Shown here piece after piece: positions 34,157 to 43,361 of a DNA stretch of 64,000 bases. Origin of the DNA: Betaproteobacteria bacterium (lineage in GTDB: Bacteria; Pseudomonadota; Gammaproteobacteria; Burkholderiales; SG8-41); assembly GCA_900299145.1 (NCBI GenBank), contig OMIN01000114.1, forward strand, positions 90,571-154,570. Direction: 5' to 3'. Position 1 is the stretch's first letter, and each line of letters starts with the position of its first letter. Position numbers and translations under genes: made by a program. The notes under the pieces were generated by a model, which did no database searches, had not been told where the DNA came from, and worked only from the letters and a program-made list of their open reading frames with translations.

Positions 34157-35152
34157 TTACTCCACCTTGATGTTTCCGTTCTTCACCACCTGCGTGTAGC
34201 GGGCGATTTCTTCCGCGATAAAGCGGTCGAACTCCGCGGGCGAGTTGTGCCCGGGTTCATAAGCGTTAGCGCGCAACCTTTCCTGTACCTCCGGAATCTT
34301 CAGCGCACGTCCCGCCGCCTGGTTAAGCCGGTCGACGATGGCTTTGGGCGTGTTACGGGGCACCCATAGCCCGAACCAGGTGGTCGATGAATAGCCGGGC
34401 ACCATTTCAGCGAGCGCCGGCAGATCGCCCATCACGCTGGAACGCTTCTCGGTCGTGACCGCAATGCCGCGCAGCTTGCCGGCGTTGATGTGCGAGGCCA
34501 TTACCAGCCCACCGCCAAAGTAAACTTGAATATGCCCACCCAACAAATCGGTGATCGCTGGTGCATCGCCCTTGTACGGTGCGTGCACCAAGTCGAGCTT
34601 TGCCATCTGGCGAAAGAGTTCCGTCGCCAGATGCGGCACGCTGCCGGTGCCTGATGAGCCAAACGTCAGCGCGCCGGGTTTGGCGCGCGCCACGTCGAGA
34701 AACTCCTTCAGATTGTTGGCTTTTACGGAGGGATGCACGGTTACCACGAAAGGCCCGCGCGCAAGCAAGGTCACGGCAGTGATGCCCTTGATTGGATCGT
34801 ACGGCAGTTTGTAGAGTGCCGCGTTCGAAGCGTAGCTCGAAGCGCCGATCAGAATGGTGTAACCGTCGGGCGGTGCGCGCACCACGATCTCGTTGCCGAT
34901 GGCGCCACCGGCGCCGGTGCGATTGTCGATCACGAATTGCTGGCCGAATTCCTCCGCCAGCTTGGGCGCGAGAATACGCGCCATTACGTCGGTGCCGCCG
35001 CCGGGTGCGAAAGGTACGATGGCGCGCACGGCCTTGGTGGGCCAGGCGTTGCTTGATTGCGGCGGTCTGGCATCTTGCGCCAGTGCCCCGGAAGGCAGCA
35101 TGGCAAGCGCCGCAGCCAGCGCCAGCACAGGCCGCTGTTGAATGACTTTCAC
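34157..35152 (-). CDS. Bug-family receptor
   Basis: A TctC-type receptor of about 331 residues from GTG 35152, preferred because GAGGAG lies 7 bases before it; a TTG at 35167 is the alternative. The signal peptide is VLALAAALAMLPSGALA. The mature part has WPTKAVRAIVPFAPGGGTD, VIDNRTGAGGAIG and DGYTILIG, all canonical. It diverges from the cupin gene at 35283, with which a promoter region of 130 bases is shared. Confidence 0.92.
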   Translation of the reverse strand: MKVIQQRPVLALAAALAMLPSGALAQDARPPQSSNAWPTKAVRAIVPFAPGGGTDVMARILAPKLAEEFGQQFVIDNRTGAGGAIGNEIVVRAPPDGYTILIGASSYASNAALYKLPYDPIKGITAVTLLARGPFVVTVHPSVKANNLKEFLDVARAKPGALTFGSSGTGSVPHLATELFRQMAKLDLVHAPYKGDAPAITDLLGGHIQVYFGGGLVMASHINAGKLRGIAVTTEKRSSVMGDLPALAEMVPGYSSTTWFGLWVPRNTPKAIVDRLNQAAGRALKIPEVQERLRANAYEPGHNSPAEFDRFIAEEIARYTQVVKNGNIKVE

Positions 35153-35282
35153 GACAAGACTCCTCAAAGTGGATTACTCCGCATGCTCGGCGGAAATGCG
35201 CGTGAAAGATACCACGCCTGCCCAATCGCCGGACACTGGGCGATAATGCGGAATTTAAACGACACACAACGAGGAGCATTTC

Positions 35283-35852
35283 ATGGTTCGACGCGTAGTC
35301 ACCGGCCACGACGCCAACGGCAAGGCCGTGGTCATCTCAGACGATACGCCGCCGCTTACACTGACCAATCCCGCGCGGCCCGGTTATGTGTCCACAGACA
35401 TCTGGCGTACCAATGCGACCCCAACCCCGGTGGTGGCCCATCACCCGGAACCGACGCTGGGTCCGCGCCGCCAGATGCCGGAAAAAAATGGCACGGTATT
35501 TCGCATCAACCGCATCATGCCGGAGACCCATGAAATTACCGACATGACGCCAGAGCAATCGAAGAAACTTTTCGCCGCTCTCGGCAATGAACAGGCATCT
35601 ACGTTTCACAAGAACCAGCGCCACCCGTTGATGCACCGTACTGAAACCATCGATTACGTGTTGATTCTGTCGGGCGAAATTTATTGTGTGCTCGACGACA
35701 CGGAAGTGTTGCTGAAGGCAGGCGATACCATGATCCAATGCGGTACCAACCACGCGTGGAGTAATCGTTCAAATGCGCCGTGCGATATTGCGTTCGTTTT
35801 GATCGACGGCAAATTTGCGCCGGAGCTGGCAAAGTCGCTGGAAGGCAAGTGA
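35283..35852 (+). CDS. cupin domain-containing protein
   Basis: A 189-residue cupin, a paralog of the one at 6978-7535. It starts VRRVVTGHDANGKAVVISDD, and its barrel carries TIDYVLILSGEIYCVLDD, VLLKAGDTMIQCGTNHAWSN and PCDIAFVLID. A strong GAGGAG precedes the ATG. The Bug gene starts 10 bases after its stop, so this cupin-Bug pair repeats the cupin/Bug association seen at 5.4-7.5 kb. The function is unknown; a metal-dependent step on the transported acid is inferred. Confidence 0.87.
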   Translation: MVRRVVTGHDANGKAVVISDDTPPLTLTNPARPGYVSTDIWRTNATPTPVVAHHPEPTLGPRRQMPEKNGTVFRINRIMPETHEITDMTPEQSKKLFAALGNEQASTFHKNQRHPLMHRTETIDYVLILSGEIYCVLDDTEVLLKAGDTMIQCGTNHAWSNRSNAPCDIAFVLIDGKFAPELAKSLEGK

Positions 35853-35862
35853 GTTTCTGACG

Positions 35863-36822
35863 ATGATGCCGCCACCGACCCTGCTGGTATTGCTGGGATT
35901 GTTTTGTGCGGCGGCCATTGCGCAGGAACCTTTCCCGCGCAAGCCGGTGCGCATTATTCTTTCCACGGGCGCGGGCGGTGCCTCGGATTTCATGGCCCGT
36001 CTGGCCGCGGAACGGCTGGCGCCTCAGTGGAAGCATAGCGTGCTGGTGGAAAATCGCCCCGGCGGGGGCGCGGTAATTGCCACCGAAGCCATTGCGCGTG
36101 CCACGCCTGATGGGCATACGTTCGGTTTGCTCGGCAGTACTTTGGCGACCAACCCGGCGGTGCGCAACGATTTGCGCTATGACACCGAGCGCGACATCCG
36201 GCCGCTGTTGTATTTCGGCGCGGCGCCCGCGGTGCTGACTACGCGCGCAGAGTTTCCTGCGCGCACGCCAGCGGAATTTTTTGCGGCAGTAAAGGCCGCG
36301 CCGGGCAAATACGCTTATGCCAGCCCTGGCGCCAGCACCAATGGTCACCGCTCAATGGAAGCCTTAAAGCGCGCGATGGGGCTGGAGATTACCCACGTGC
36401 CGTACCGTGGCGCGGCACCCGCCGTGACCGATCTTTTAGGTGGGCAGGTCGCCATGCTGATGGCCACACCGACGGCGTTCATGCAGCACATCAAATCCGG
36501 GCGGCTCAAAGCTATCGCCGTCACCAGCGCGAAGCGTTTTCAAACCATGCCGGACGTGCCGAGCTTTGCCGAAGCAGGCGTCGCGGGTTTTGATCACAGC
36601 GAGTGGTGGATGTTTGTCGTGCCCGCACGCCTGCCGGAGGCTGTCGAGGCGAAACTGCATAAGGATTTGTCGGCGGTGGTGGCGAACGCTGATTACCGCC
36701 AACGGGCGCTCGACTTCGATATTGAAACTTTCACCAACAGCCGCGAAGCGAGCCGCGCGCATCTTGCGCGTGAACTGGTGCGGTGGGCGCGGGATGCGAA
36801 GGCGTTGGGCGTTGCGCCGTAG
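35863..36822 (+). CDS. Bug-family receptor
   Basis: A 319-residue TctC-type receptor from the ATGATG at 35863. The signal peptide is MMPPPTLLVLLGLFCAAAIA. The mature motifs EPFPRKPVRIILSTGAGGASD, LVENRPGGGAVIA and DGHTFGLLG are present; the GGGAVIA loop is a variant of GAGG. It is coupled by close spacing to the cupin gene upstream and followed by an M81 peptidase gene after 120 bases that include an AT19 repeat. Confidence 0.91.
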   Translation: MMPPPTLLVLLGLFCAAAIAQEPFPRKPVRIILSTGAGGASDFMARLAAERLAPQWKHSVLVENRPGGGAVIATEAIARATPDGHTFGLLGSTLATNPAVRNDLRYDTERDIRPLLYFGAAPAVLTTRAEFPARTPAEFFAAVKAAPGKYAYASPGASTNGHRSMEALKRAMGLEITHVPYRGAAPAVTDLLGGQVAMLMATPTAFMQHIKSGRLKAIAVTSAKRFQTMPDVPSFAEAGVAGFDHSEWWMFVVPARLPEAVEAKLHKDLSAVVANADYRQRALDFDIETFTNSREASRAHLARELVRWARDAKALGVAP

Positions 36823-36900
36823 CGGGCTTTCCAGATGCTTTGTGCGTTAGGCGCCTGTGCACTGGCGGCTGGCAACAGCAATGGTGACAGAAGAAATATG

Positions 36901-36919
36901 TTAACTATTTGATTTTAAA
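36901..36919 (-). repeat. AT19-like repeat, copy H (15/19)
   Basis: TTAACTATTTGATTTTAAA, reverse orientation, four mismatches. It is intergenic, 23 bases before the M81 start codon; AT-rich sequence extends to 36930. Confidence 0.65.
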
Positions 36920-36942
36920 CAATATTTCATTCAGGTGTGAAA

Positions 36943-38463
36943 ATGAGCGCAGCCAACCCCCGCATTGCCATTCTCGGCATGCATCTCGAAAGCAACGCCT
37001 TCGCGCCGGTTTCGACGGAACAGGATTTTCGCAAGTCGTGCTACTTCGAGGGCGATGCCATGCTCGCCGAGGCGGCGAAACCCGCGCCGAATATGCCTGC
37101 AGAGATTCCCGGTTTTATCGAAGTCATGAACGCCGGCGGGCCGTGGCAACCGGTGCCTATTATTATTGCCGCTGTCGAACCGGGTGGACCCGTCGAGCAA
37201 AGCTTCTTCGATGCCACGCTGGCGCGCATGCACGCGATGCTCAAATCGGCGGGGCCGCTTGACGCCATCTACCTGTGCAACCACGGTGCGATGACCGCTT
37301 CCGCCAGCGAAGACCCCGACGGCGCGCTGTATGCCATCGCTCGTGAAATTGCCGGGCCGGAACTGCCGGTGTTGAGCACGGTTGATCTGCACGCCAATAT
37401 TTCGCAGCGCATGTTCGACAGTGCTGATTGCATCCTGTCGTATCGCACCAATCCGCATGTCGACCGGCGCGAACGCGGCAGCGAGGCCGCCACGCTGATG
37501 CGGCGGCTCCTCGCTGGCGAACGCTGGGAAAAGCACATGATTCGCATGCCGATCAAGCCGCCATCAGTGACGCTGCTCACCGCGCGTGGCGCCTACGCTG
37601 ACATGATCAATGAAGGGCAGCGCCACATTGGCCCCGACCTGCCGGTGGTTTCAATCCTCGGCGGGTTTGTGTTTGGCGACGTGCGCGAAGGGGGCATCAC
37701 GATCCTGACGTATGGCCGTGGGGAAAAACCCAAGGCGCTGGCGCGGCAACTCGCCGAATTCGCGTGGGCGGAGCGCGAGCGCTTTCGCATGACGCTGACG
37801 CCGCTGAAGGAAGCCATTGCCCGCGCTGGTGCGGCGGGCCGCGGCGGAACTCGCACGGCGGTGTGCCTTGCCGATGTCGCCGACAACCCCGGCGGTGGCG
37901 GCCGAGGCAATACCACCGACATTCTCGAAGGTCTGCTCGCCGAGCGTGTCGAAAGTGTATTGCTCGGCAACTTTGTCGATGCCGCAGCAGCCGCGCGCTT
38001 TCACGCGGCAGGCGTGGGCGCCACCGTGCGCGTAACGCTTAACGAACATTGTGCCGATGCCTTTGGCCGTGCGGTGCCGATAGAAGCCACCGTACTCGCG
38101 TTATCCAAAGGCCTTGTCGTGGGCCGGCGCGGTATCTACGCGGGCCGCAGCGTAGACCTTGGCCTCGCAGCCGCGGTGCGCGTGGGCGGCCTCACCATGG
38201 TGGTGTGTTCTCGCCGCATCCAATGCGCCGACCCCGTTTTCTTTGAAACCTTCGGTCTCGATATCGGCAACTATGCAACGCTGGTGGTGAAATCCCGCGG
38301 CCACTTCCGCGCCGGCATCGACAGTTGGTACGGCGACGAGCGCATCCTTGAAGTCAATGCCGGCGGGATGACTTCACCCGTGCTCGAAAACTTTGCGTGG
38401 AAGCGCATGCCACGGCCGGTGTGGCCGCTGGATTTGCAGACGCAGTGGGCGAGCGCGCTGTAA
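36943..38463 (+). CDS. M81 family metallopeptidase (MlrC/microcystinase-C-like)
   Basis: A 506-residue zinc peptidase-family protein from ATG 36943; an in-frame GTG lies two codons earlier. The N-terminal DUF1485-type domain has RIAILGMHLESNAFAP and IYLCNHGAMTASASEDPDG (H-G) with LSTVDLHANIS. The C-terminal MlrC domain has ADVADNPGGGGRGNTTDILE and LNEHCADAFGRAVPIEATV. Members often occur beside transport genes for unknown amide substrates; hydrolysis of a small amide or peptide is likely. It stands alone behind an AT19 repeat. Confidence 0.9.
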   Translation: MSAANPRIAILGMHLESNAFAPVSTEQDFRKSCYFEGDAMLAEAAKPAPNMPAEIPGFIEVMNAGGPWQPVPIIIAAVEPGGPVEQSFFDATLARMHAMLKSAGPLDAIYLCNHGAMTASASEDPDGALYAIAREIAGPELPVLSTVDLHANISQRMFDSADCILSYRTNPHVDRRERGSEAATLMRRLLAGERWEKHMIRMPIKPPSVTLLTARGAYADMINEGQRHIGPDLPVVSILGGFVFGDVREGGITILTYGRGEKPKALARQLAEFAWAERERFRMTLTPLKEAIARAGAAGRGGTRTAVCLADVADNPGGGGRGNTTDILEGLLAERVESVLLGNFVDAAAAARFHAAGVGATVRVTLNEHCADAFGRAVPIEATVLALSKGLVVGRRGIYAGRSVDLGLAAAVRVGGLTMVVCSRRIQCADPVFFETFGLDIGNYATLVVKSRGHFRAGIDSWYGDERILEVNAGGMTSPVLENFAWKRMPRPVWPLDLQTQWASAL

Positions 38464-38530
38464 TGAATGATGAATGGCCGAAAACCTCTGTTGCGCTGAC
38501 CGTAAGGCAGTGTGGGTCTATTAAATAGTA

Positions 38531-38549
38531 TTTAAAATCAATTACTTAA
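38531..38549 (+). repeat. AT19-like repeat, copy I (14/19)
   Basis: TTTAAAATCAATTACTTAA, degenerate. It overlaps the 3' end of the convergent minus-strand hydrolase, so its TTA (38542-38544) is that gene's TAA stop codon. Confidence 0.5.
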
Positions 38550-39441
38550 GCGAAATTAATCGCGTAGCCAATGCGTCCAGATACACCGGGAACTGATGAA
38601 TGTCATTGTGCCCCGCGCCGTCGACCAGCAGGTATTCCAGCGGTGAGCGCACCAAGGGGCGCAATTGTTCGCTGTCGGTGTAGGGAATGAGATCGTCCTG
38701 TTTACCGTGGATCATCATGATCGGGCTTTTGATCTCGCCGATAATGGCGTCGGTGCGCAGCGGGTATTTGAGTATCCAGCCGGGCGCGATGGCGTAGGCG
38801 CGTTTGCTGGCGGCGACGAGGCTGGTGTAGGACGACACCAGTATCAATTGATCGGGATTCACGTCGCGCGCGAGTTGCACGGCGAGTCCGGTGCCGAGCG
38901 AGCGGCCATAGACGAAAATGGGAATGTTGCGGCTGCGGTATTGCGGCGCGATGCTGTCCCACGCGGCGCGCACGTCGGCGTGCAATTGCGCCTCGCTTTC
39001 GATCCTGCCGGTGCTCTTGCCGTAACCGCGATAGTCAAAGATGAACAGGTCGTAATTCACCTTGCGGTAAAAATCAATGCCGGTCGCCCAGGTGCTGAGG
39101 TCGCCGCCATTGCCGTGGATGAAAAACAGCAAGCCGCGCGGCGCCAGTTGCGTGATGTGCAGCGCGTTGAGCGATGCGCCGGGCACGGCGACTTGCACTT
39201 CCCGGAAGGGCTGATCGATGGTGAATTTGTAATCCGGCGGCAGCTTCGAGCCGGGAAAAAGAATTTTTTCCTGCGCGAAATACAGCGCCGCCACAATGCC
39301 GGAATAGCCGAGCAGCACCAGCACGGAAAGTGCCACCAGCACTTTGGCGGCGGAGAAACCTTGCTGAAAAAAAAGGTCGGTCACGGTATATGTTGCTCGC
39401 AATCGCGGGAGATATTGCCGCATAGTGTAGCGTATGCGCAT
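38542..39441 (-). CDS. membrane-anchored alpha/beta hydrolase (Bem46/ABHD13-like)
   Basis: A 299-residue protein with an N-terminal membrane anchor (VLVALSVLVLLGYSGIVAALYF). After it come QEKILFPGSKLPPDY, GLLFFIHGNGGDLSTW (oxyanion region), FIFDYRGYGKSTGRIE, the nucleophile elbow VYGRSLGTGLAVQLA and the catalytic His in VDGAGHNDIHQFP. These fit the Bem46/ABHD12-13-like serine hydrolases. The first in-frame ATG (39441) and one six codons later are both possible starts. The stop codon lies inside an AT19-like repeat. Confidence 0.87.
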   Translation of the reverse strand: MRIRYTMRQYLPRLRATYTVTDLFFQQGFSAAKVLVALSVLVLLGYSGIVAALYFAQEKILFPGSKLPPDYKFTIDQPFREVQVAVPGASLNALHITQLAPRGLLFFIHGNGGDLSTWATGIDFYRKVNYDLFIFDYRGYGKSTGRIESEAQLHADVRAAWDSIAPQYRSRNIPIFVYGRSLGTGLAVQLARDVNPDQLILVSSYTSLVAASKRAYAIAPGWILKYPLRTDAIIGEIKSPIMMIHGKQDDLIPYTDSEQLRPLVRSPLEYLLVDGAGHNDIHQFPVYLDALATRLISLK

Positions 39442-39525
39442 GCACTGATCGTGCGTGCTTCGTGATCCGTGCAGCCTGTGTCAGAATCCGCGGCAGACGC
39501 GCGTTTCGCGCGACAGGAGACCCTG

Positions 39526-40548
39526 ATGCTGTTCGATGCTTCGCGTGGCGCCGCTTTTTGTGTTCGGCATGTTCGCCTTCAAATTGCCGGTGCGCTGTGC
39601 ACCGTGGTGATGGCGGGGCATGGCGCGCCGGCCGCAGCGGCCGAGGCGTGGCCGGCGAATCCCCTCAAGCTGGTGGTGACGTTTCCGCCGGGCGGCAGCA
39701 CGGACGTTACCGCGCGGCTGGTGGCGGAAAAGCTGCGCGCCGATCTGGGGCGGCCGGTGATTGTCGATAACAAGCCCGGCGCGGGCGGCAACATCGGCGC
39801 GGATTTCGTGGCGAAGGCCGCGCCCGATGGCTACACGCTGTTGATGGCCACCAGCTCGCATGTCACCAACCGCACGCTCTATAAAAGCCTGCCGTACGAT
39901 TTTGTGCAGGACCTTTCACCGGTGTCGCGCGTGGCGTTTATCCCGAACATGCTGGTGGTTAACCCGGCAAATGTGCGCGTGAACACGCTGGCGGAATTCA
40001 TCAAATACGTGAAAGACACGGGTGCGAAAGCTCGCCTGAACTACGGCACCGGCGGCAACGGCACCTCGCATCATCTGGCAACGGCGCTGTTTGCCAGCAT
40101 GGTCGGCGTTGACATGGAGCATGTGCCTTACAAGGGCGGCGCGCCCGCGGCGGCGGCGTTGCTTGGCGGGCAGGTACAAGTTTTGTTCGCACCGCTGGTG
40201 GAAGTGCAATCGTTTGTCGAAGCTGGCAAGTTGAAGGGGCTGGGCGTCACCACGCGCGAGCGCTCGCCGCTCTATCCCGCCGTGCCGGCCATCGGCGAAG
40301 CGTTGCCGGGGTACGAGGTGGCGCTGTGGAACGGCATTATGTTGCCCGCCGGCACGCCCGCTGACGTCGTCGGCAAACTCAACACCGCCATCGTGAAAGC
40401 GCTGGCGCAGGCCGACATCAAGCAGCGTCTGGCCGAACAAGGCTCGAACCCCGCGCCGAATTCGCCGGCGGAGTTCCGGCAATTCATCGCCGGCGAGTTG
40501 GGCAAGTGGGCGAAGCTGGTGCAGATTTCCGGCGCGAAAGTCGATTGA
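39526..40548 (+). CDS. Bug-family receptor
   Basis: A 340-residue TctC-type receptor from ATG 39526 (CAGGAGA upstream). The signal peptide region is HVRLQIAGALCTVVMAGHGAPAAA. The mature motifs AWPANPLKLVVTFPPGGSTD, IVDNKPGAGGNIG and DGYTLLMA are canonical. It is followed after 28 bases by a second Bug gene that is interrupted by a stop codon. The pair resembles a tandem duplication that has diverged. Confidence 0.92.
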   Translation: MLFDASRGAAFCVRHVRLQIAGALCTVVMAGHGAPAAAAEAWPANPLKLVVTFPPGGSTDVTARLVAEKLRADLGRPVIVDNKPGAGGNIGADFVAKAAPDGYTLLMATSSHVTNRTLYKSLPYDFVQDLSPVSRVAFIPNMLVVNPANVRVNTLAEFIKYVKDTGAKARLNYGTGGNGTSHHLATALFASMVGVDMEHVPYKGGAPAAAALLGGQVQVLFAPLVEVQSFVEAGKLKGLGVTTRERSPLYPAVPAIGEALPGYEVALWNGIMLPAGTPADVVGKLNTAIVKALAQADIKQRLAEQGSNPAPNSPAEFRQFIAGELGKWAKLVQISGAKVD

Positions 40549-40576
40549 GAATAAGCAGAACAAGCGGGGAGTGGCC

Positions 40577-41542
40577 ATGAAGAAATATTTTAAGTATCTG
40601 TTTTTATTGAATATTTTACATTGCAGCATTAGCTTTGGCGCGGACGCGTGGCCCACGCGCTCGATCCGCTTTATCGTGCCGTATCCGCCGGGCGGCCCTA
40701 CCGATTTGATGGCGCGCTCGATGTCGGGGCGGCTGACCGAGGCGCTGGGCCAGACGGTGGTGGTGGACAACCGCGCGGGCGCGGGTGGCAACGTCGGCGC
40801 GGAGGTGGCGGCGAAATCACCGCCCGACGGCTACACCATTTTGATGGGCGCGATCAGCACACACAGCATCAACGTCAGTCTCTATCGCAAACTCGCGTTC
40901 GACCCGGTGAAGGATTTCGCGCCGATTACGCAGGCGTCGATTATTCCGCTGGTGATCAATGCGCACCCTTCGCTGCCGGTGGCGAACGTGAAGGATTTGA
41001 TCGCGCTTGCCAAAAAAAATCCGGGGTAGTTGTCGTACGGCTCATCGGGCAACGGCGGCGGCACGCATCTGGCGGGCGAATTGTTCAAAACCATGACGGG
41101 CACGAACTTGTTGCATGTGCCCTATAAGGGGCTGAATCCGGCAACCATTGATGTGATGGGCGGCAATATTCCGCTGCTGTTTAACGATCTCACCACGGCG
41201 ATACAGCCATACAAATCCGGGCGCGTGAAAATTCTTGGCGTGTCCACCGCCAAACGTGTGCAGCAGATTCCGGAAGTGGCGACCATCGGCGAATCCGTGC
41301 CCGGCTACGAATCGCACACGTGGTTCGGCGTGTTGGCGCCCGCGGGCACGCCGCAGCCGGTCATCGACCGGTTAAGCCGCGAGTCGATGAAAATTCTGCA
41401 AAGCGACGACATCAAAAAGCGCTTCGCAGAGGTCGGCGCCGAACCCGTCGGCGGCACGCCGCAGCAGTTTGCGGCGTTCATGGCCGCCGAGACGGTGAAG
41501 TGGGCGAAAGTGATCAAGGCCTCCGGCGCACGCGTTGATTAG
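40577..41542 (+). pseudogene. Bug-family receptor interrupted by an in-frame TAG
   Basis: From ATG 40577 the frame encodes signal peptide MKKYFKYLFLLNILHCSISF, then AWPTRSIRFIVPYPPGGPTD and VVDNRAGAGGNVG. It hits TAG at 41027-41029 after AKKNPG, then continues in the same frame without a shift (LSYGSSGNGGGTHLAGELF) to TGA/TAG-free completion at 41542. Paralogs here have K after NPG (NPGKLSYG), so one A-to-T change (AAG to TAG) explains the stop. Total length would be 321 residues. Possibilities are a recent nonsense mutation, a sequencing error or amber suppression. All other features look under selection. Confidence 0.85.
40590..40608 (-). repeat. AT19 dispersed repeat, copy J (18/19), inside a signal peptide
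   Basis: TTAAGTATCTGTTTTTATT, reverse orientation, identical to copy M (50004-50022). It encodes FKYLFLL in the signal peptide of the interrupted Bug gene. Confidence 0.88.
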
Positions 41543-41571
41543 CATACGAATATCAGCCAAGGAAAATTGAA

Positions 41572-42150
41572 ATGAGCAATATCACCCCCACCCCTCGATT
41601 CGGCCCACTACCCGAAAGCGAAATGACCGAAGCGCAACTGAAAGCCGCTCGCGAACTCGCCAGCGGCCCGCGCGGCCGCATGAGCACCTCGGGCCCAAAT
41701 ATCGTGCTGCTGCGCGCCCCGGAGCTGATGAGCCGCACGCAGAAAGTCGGCGAGTATCTGCGCTACAGCAGCTCGCTGCCGGCACGCCTGAGTGAATTTG
41801 CCATCATGGTTACTGCGCGCGCGTGGACGGCGCAGGTGGAATGGCTGGCACATCAACCGCTGGCGCTGAAAGCGGGGCTTGATCCATCTGTGGCTGATGA
41901 CCTTGCGCAAGGCAAACGTCCAGCGAAAATGAAAGACGACGAAGCCGCCGTGTATCAGTTCTGCAAGGAATTGCACGACACGAAGGCCGTCAGCGACGAA
42001 ACCTACAAGGCTGCGGTGGACAAATTCGGCGAGCGCGGCGTGGTGGAACTGATGGGCATCACCGGCTACTACACCATGCTGGCGATGGTGCTCAATGTCG
42101 CGCGGCAGCCGCTGGCGGGGGGCGTCGCACCGCCGTTGCCGGTGTTGTGA
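41572..42150 (+). CDS. carboxymuconolactone decarboxylase (CMD) family protein
   Basis: A 192-residue AhpD/CMD-fold protein. It has RFGPLPESEMTEAQLKAARE, a helix SSLPARLSEFAIMVTARAW and a central AQVEWLAHQPLALKAGLD, followed by LAQGKRPAKMKDDEAAVYQF. It lacks the CxxC redox pair of AhpD, so it is closer to the gamma-carboxymuconolactone decarboxylase-type enzymes. A good AAGGAAAATTGAA precedes the ATG. It is 30 bases after the interrupted Bug gene and convergent with another Bug gene. Confidence 0.9.
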   Translation: MSNITPTPRFGPLPESEMTEAQLKAARELASGPRGRMSTSGPNIVLLRAPELMSRTQKVGEYLRYSSSLPARLSEFAIMVTARAWTAQVEWLAHQPLALKAGLDPSVADDLAQGKRPAKMKDDEAAVYQFCKELHDTKAVSDETYKAAVDKFGERGVVELMGITGYYTMLAMVLNVARQPLAGGVAPPLPVL

Positions 42151-42161
42151 TCAATCCACCT

Positions 42162-43145
42162 TTAGTCCACCCTGATGGCCGCCGCCTTGATCACGCGGCT
42201 CCATTTCGCGGTTTCCACGGCATTGCGTTTGACCGCTGCGTCGGCTGTGCCGCCCAGCGGCGTGATGCCAAGTTCGCTCCAGCGCTTTTGCAGATCGGCG
42301 GCCTTGATGAAGGCGTCGCTGTCGGCGGCCAGTTTGCGCACAATGTCCGCAGGTACTTTGCTGGATGTGGACAGCGTGTAATACGGCACGGCTTCGTAAT
42401 CGGGTAAACCTGACTCGGCGATGGGTGCGATGTCCGGCAGATTGGGTGCGCGGGTTTTACCGGTGACGCCGAGCGCGCGCACTTTGCCGGCCTTGACGTA
42501 GGGCGTGCCGGACGCCACGTTTTCAAACATGACCTGAATGTTGCCGCCGATGAGATCGATCATCGCCGGCGCGCTGCCTTTGTAGGCGATGTGGGTGAGG
42601 TTGACGCCCGCGACCCACTTGAAGAGTTCCGCGGCCATGTGAATGGCGGTGCCTGCGCCCGCCGAGCCGTAATTCAGTTCGCCGGGGCGAGCCTTGGCGA
42701 GCGCGACGAATTCCTTCACGTTTTTTACTGGCAGTGAAGGATGCACGATCAGCACGCCCTGCGATTCGCCCAGCAACACAATTGGCTGCAAATCACGGCC
42801 CGGGTCGTAGGTCAGGCCGGAATACATGGCGTAAGCCGCGTTTTGCGCGATGGTGGCTTGCAACAACGTGTAGCCGTCGGGCGCGGCCTTGGCCACCAGA
42901 TCGCCCGCGAGATGTCCGCCAGAGCCAGGCCGATTCTCGACGATGACTTGCTGGTTGTAGATGGGTGACAGGCGCTGCGCCGCAATGCGGCTCAGCAAAT
43001 CGGAAATGCCGCCGGGCGCGGCCGGGCAGATAATGCGGATGGGTTTGGCGGGATAGGCTGTGGTTTGCGCGTGCGCCGGGGCAAGCGCGCCCATCGCGAT
43101 ACTCACGCCTGATATCAAACCGGCAACAGAGATACACTTGAACAT
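42162..43145 (-). CDS. Bug-family receptor
   Basis: A 327-residue TctC-type receptor from ATG 43145; much longer upstream frames are not credible. The signal peptide is MFKCISVAGLISGVSIAMGALAPAHA. The mature motifs TAYPAKPIRIICPAAPGGISD, IVENRPGSGGHLA and DGYTLLQA are present, and the C-terminus ends WSRVIKAAAIRVD as in other Bugs here. It diverges from the YeeE-type transporter genes. Confidence 0.92.
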   Translation of the reverse strand: MFKCISVAGLISGVSIAMGALAPAHAQTTAYPAKPIRIICPAAPGGISDLLSRIAAQRLSPIYNQQVIVENRPGSGGHLAGDLVAKAAPDGYTLLQATIAQNAAYAMYSGLTYDPGRDLQPIVLLGESQGVLIVHPSLPVKNVKEFVALAKARPGELNYGSAGAGTAIHMAAELFKWVAGVNLTHIAYKGSAPAMIDLIGGNIQVMFENVASGTPYVKAGKVRALGVTGKTRAPNLPDIAPIAESGLPDYEAVPYYTLSTSSKVPADIVRKLAADSDAFIKAADLQKRWSELGITPLGGTADAAVKRNAVETAKWSRVIKAAAIRVD

Positions 43146-43299
43146 TGCGCGCTCGTTGTGGATGGGATTGTTTTGCAAGTTCGCAGAGCCGCATTCTCGC
43201 GCAGGCGCGCGGGCGTGACCAGAGCGGCGGTCGAAGCGCACACAGGCCCCGCTGTTTGGCAGCGCTGTAGTGGCTGCAAACCAATGCTCTAGGAATTTT

Positions 43300-43318
43300 A
43301 ATAAAAACAGATAGTTAC
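43300..43318 (+). repeat. AT19 dispersed repeat, copy K (19/19)
   Basis: AATAAAAACAGATAGTTAC, full match. It lies in the Bug-YeeE divergent region, 43 bases before the YeeE start codon. Confidence 0.9.
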
Positions 43319-43361
43319 ATGAATTCAACAACTGATGTAAAAACTCAGGACAGGATGTGCA

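Noticed and set aside
41030..41542. An independent gene for the second half of the interrupted Bug receptor
   Set aside because: It begins with TTG at mid-domain with no ribosome-binding site and no signal peptide; it is the rest of the interrupted protein.
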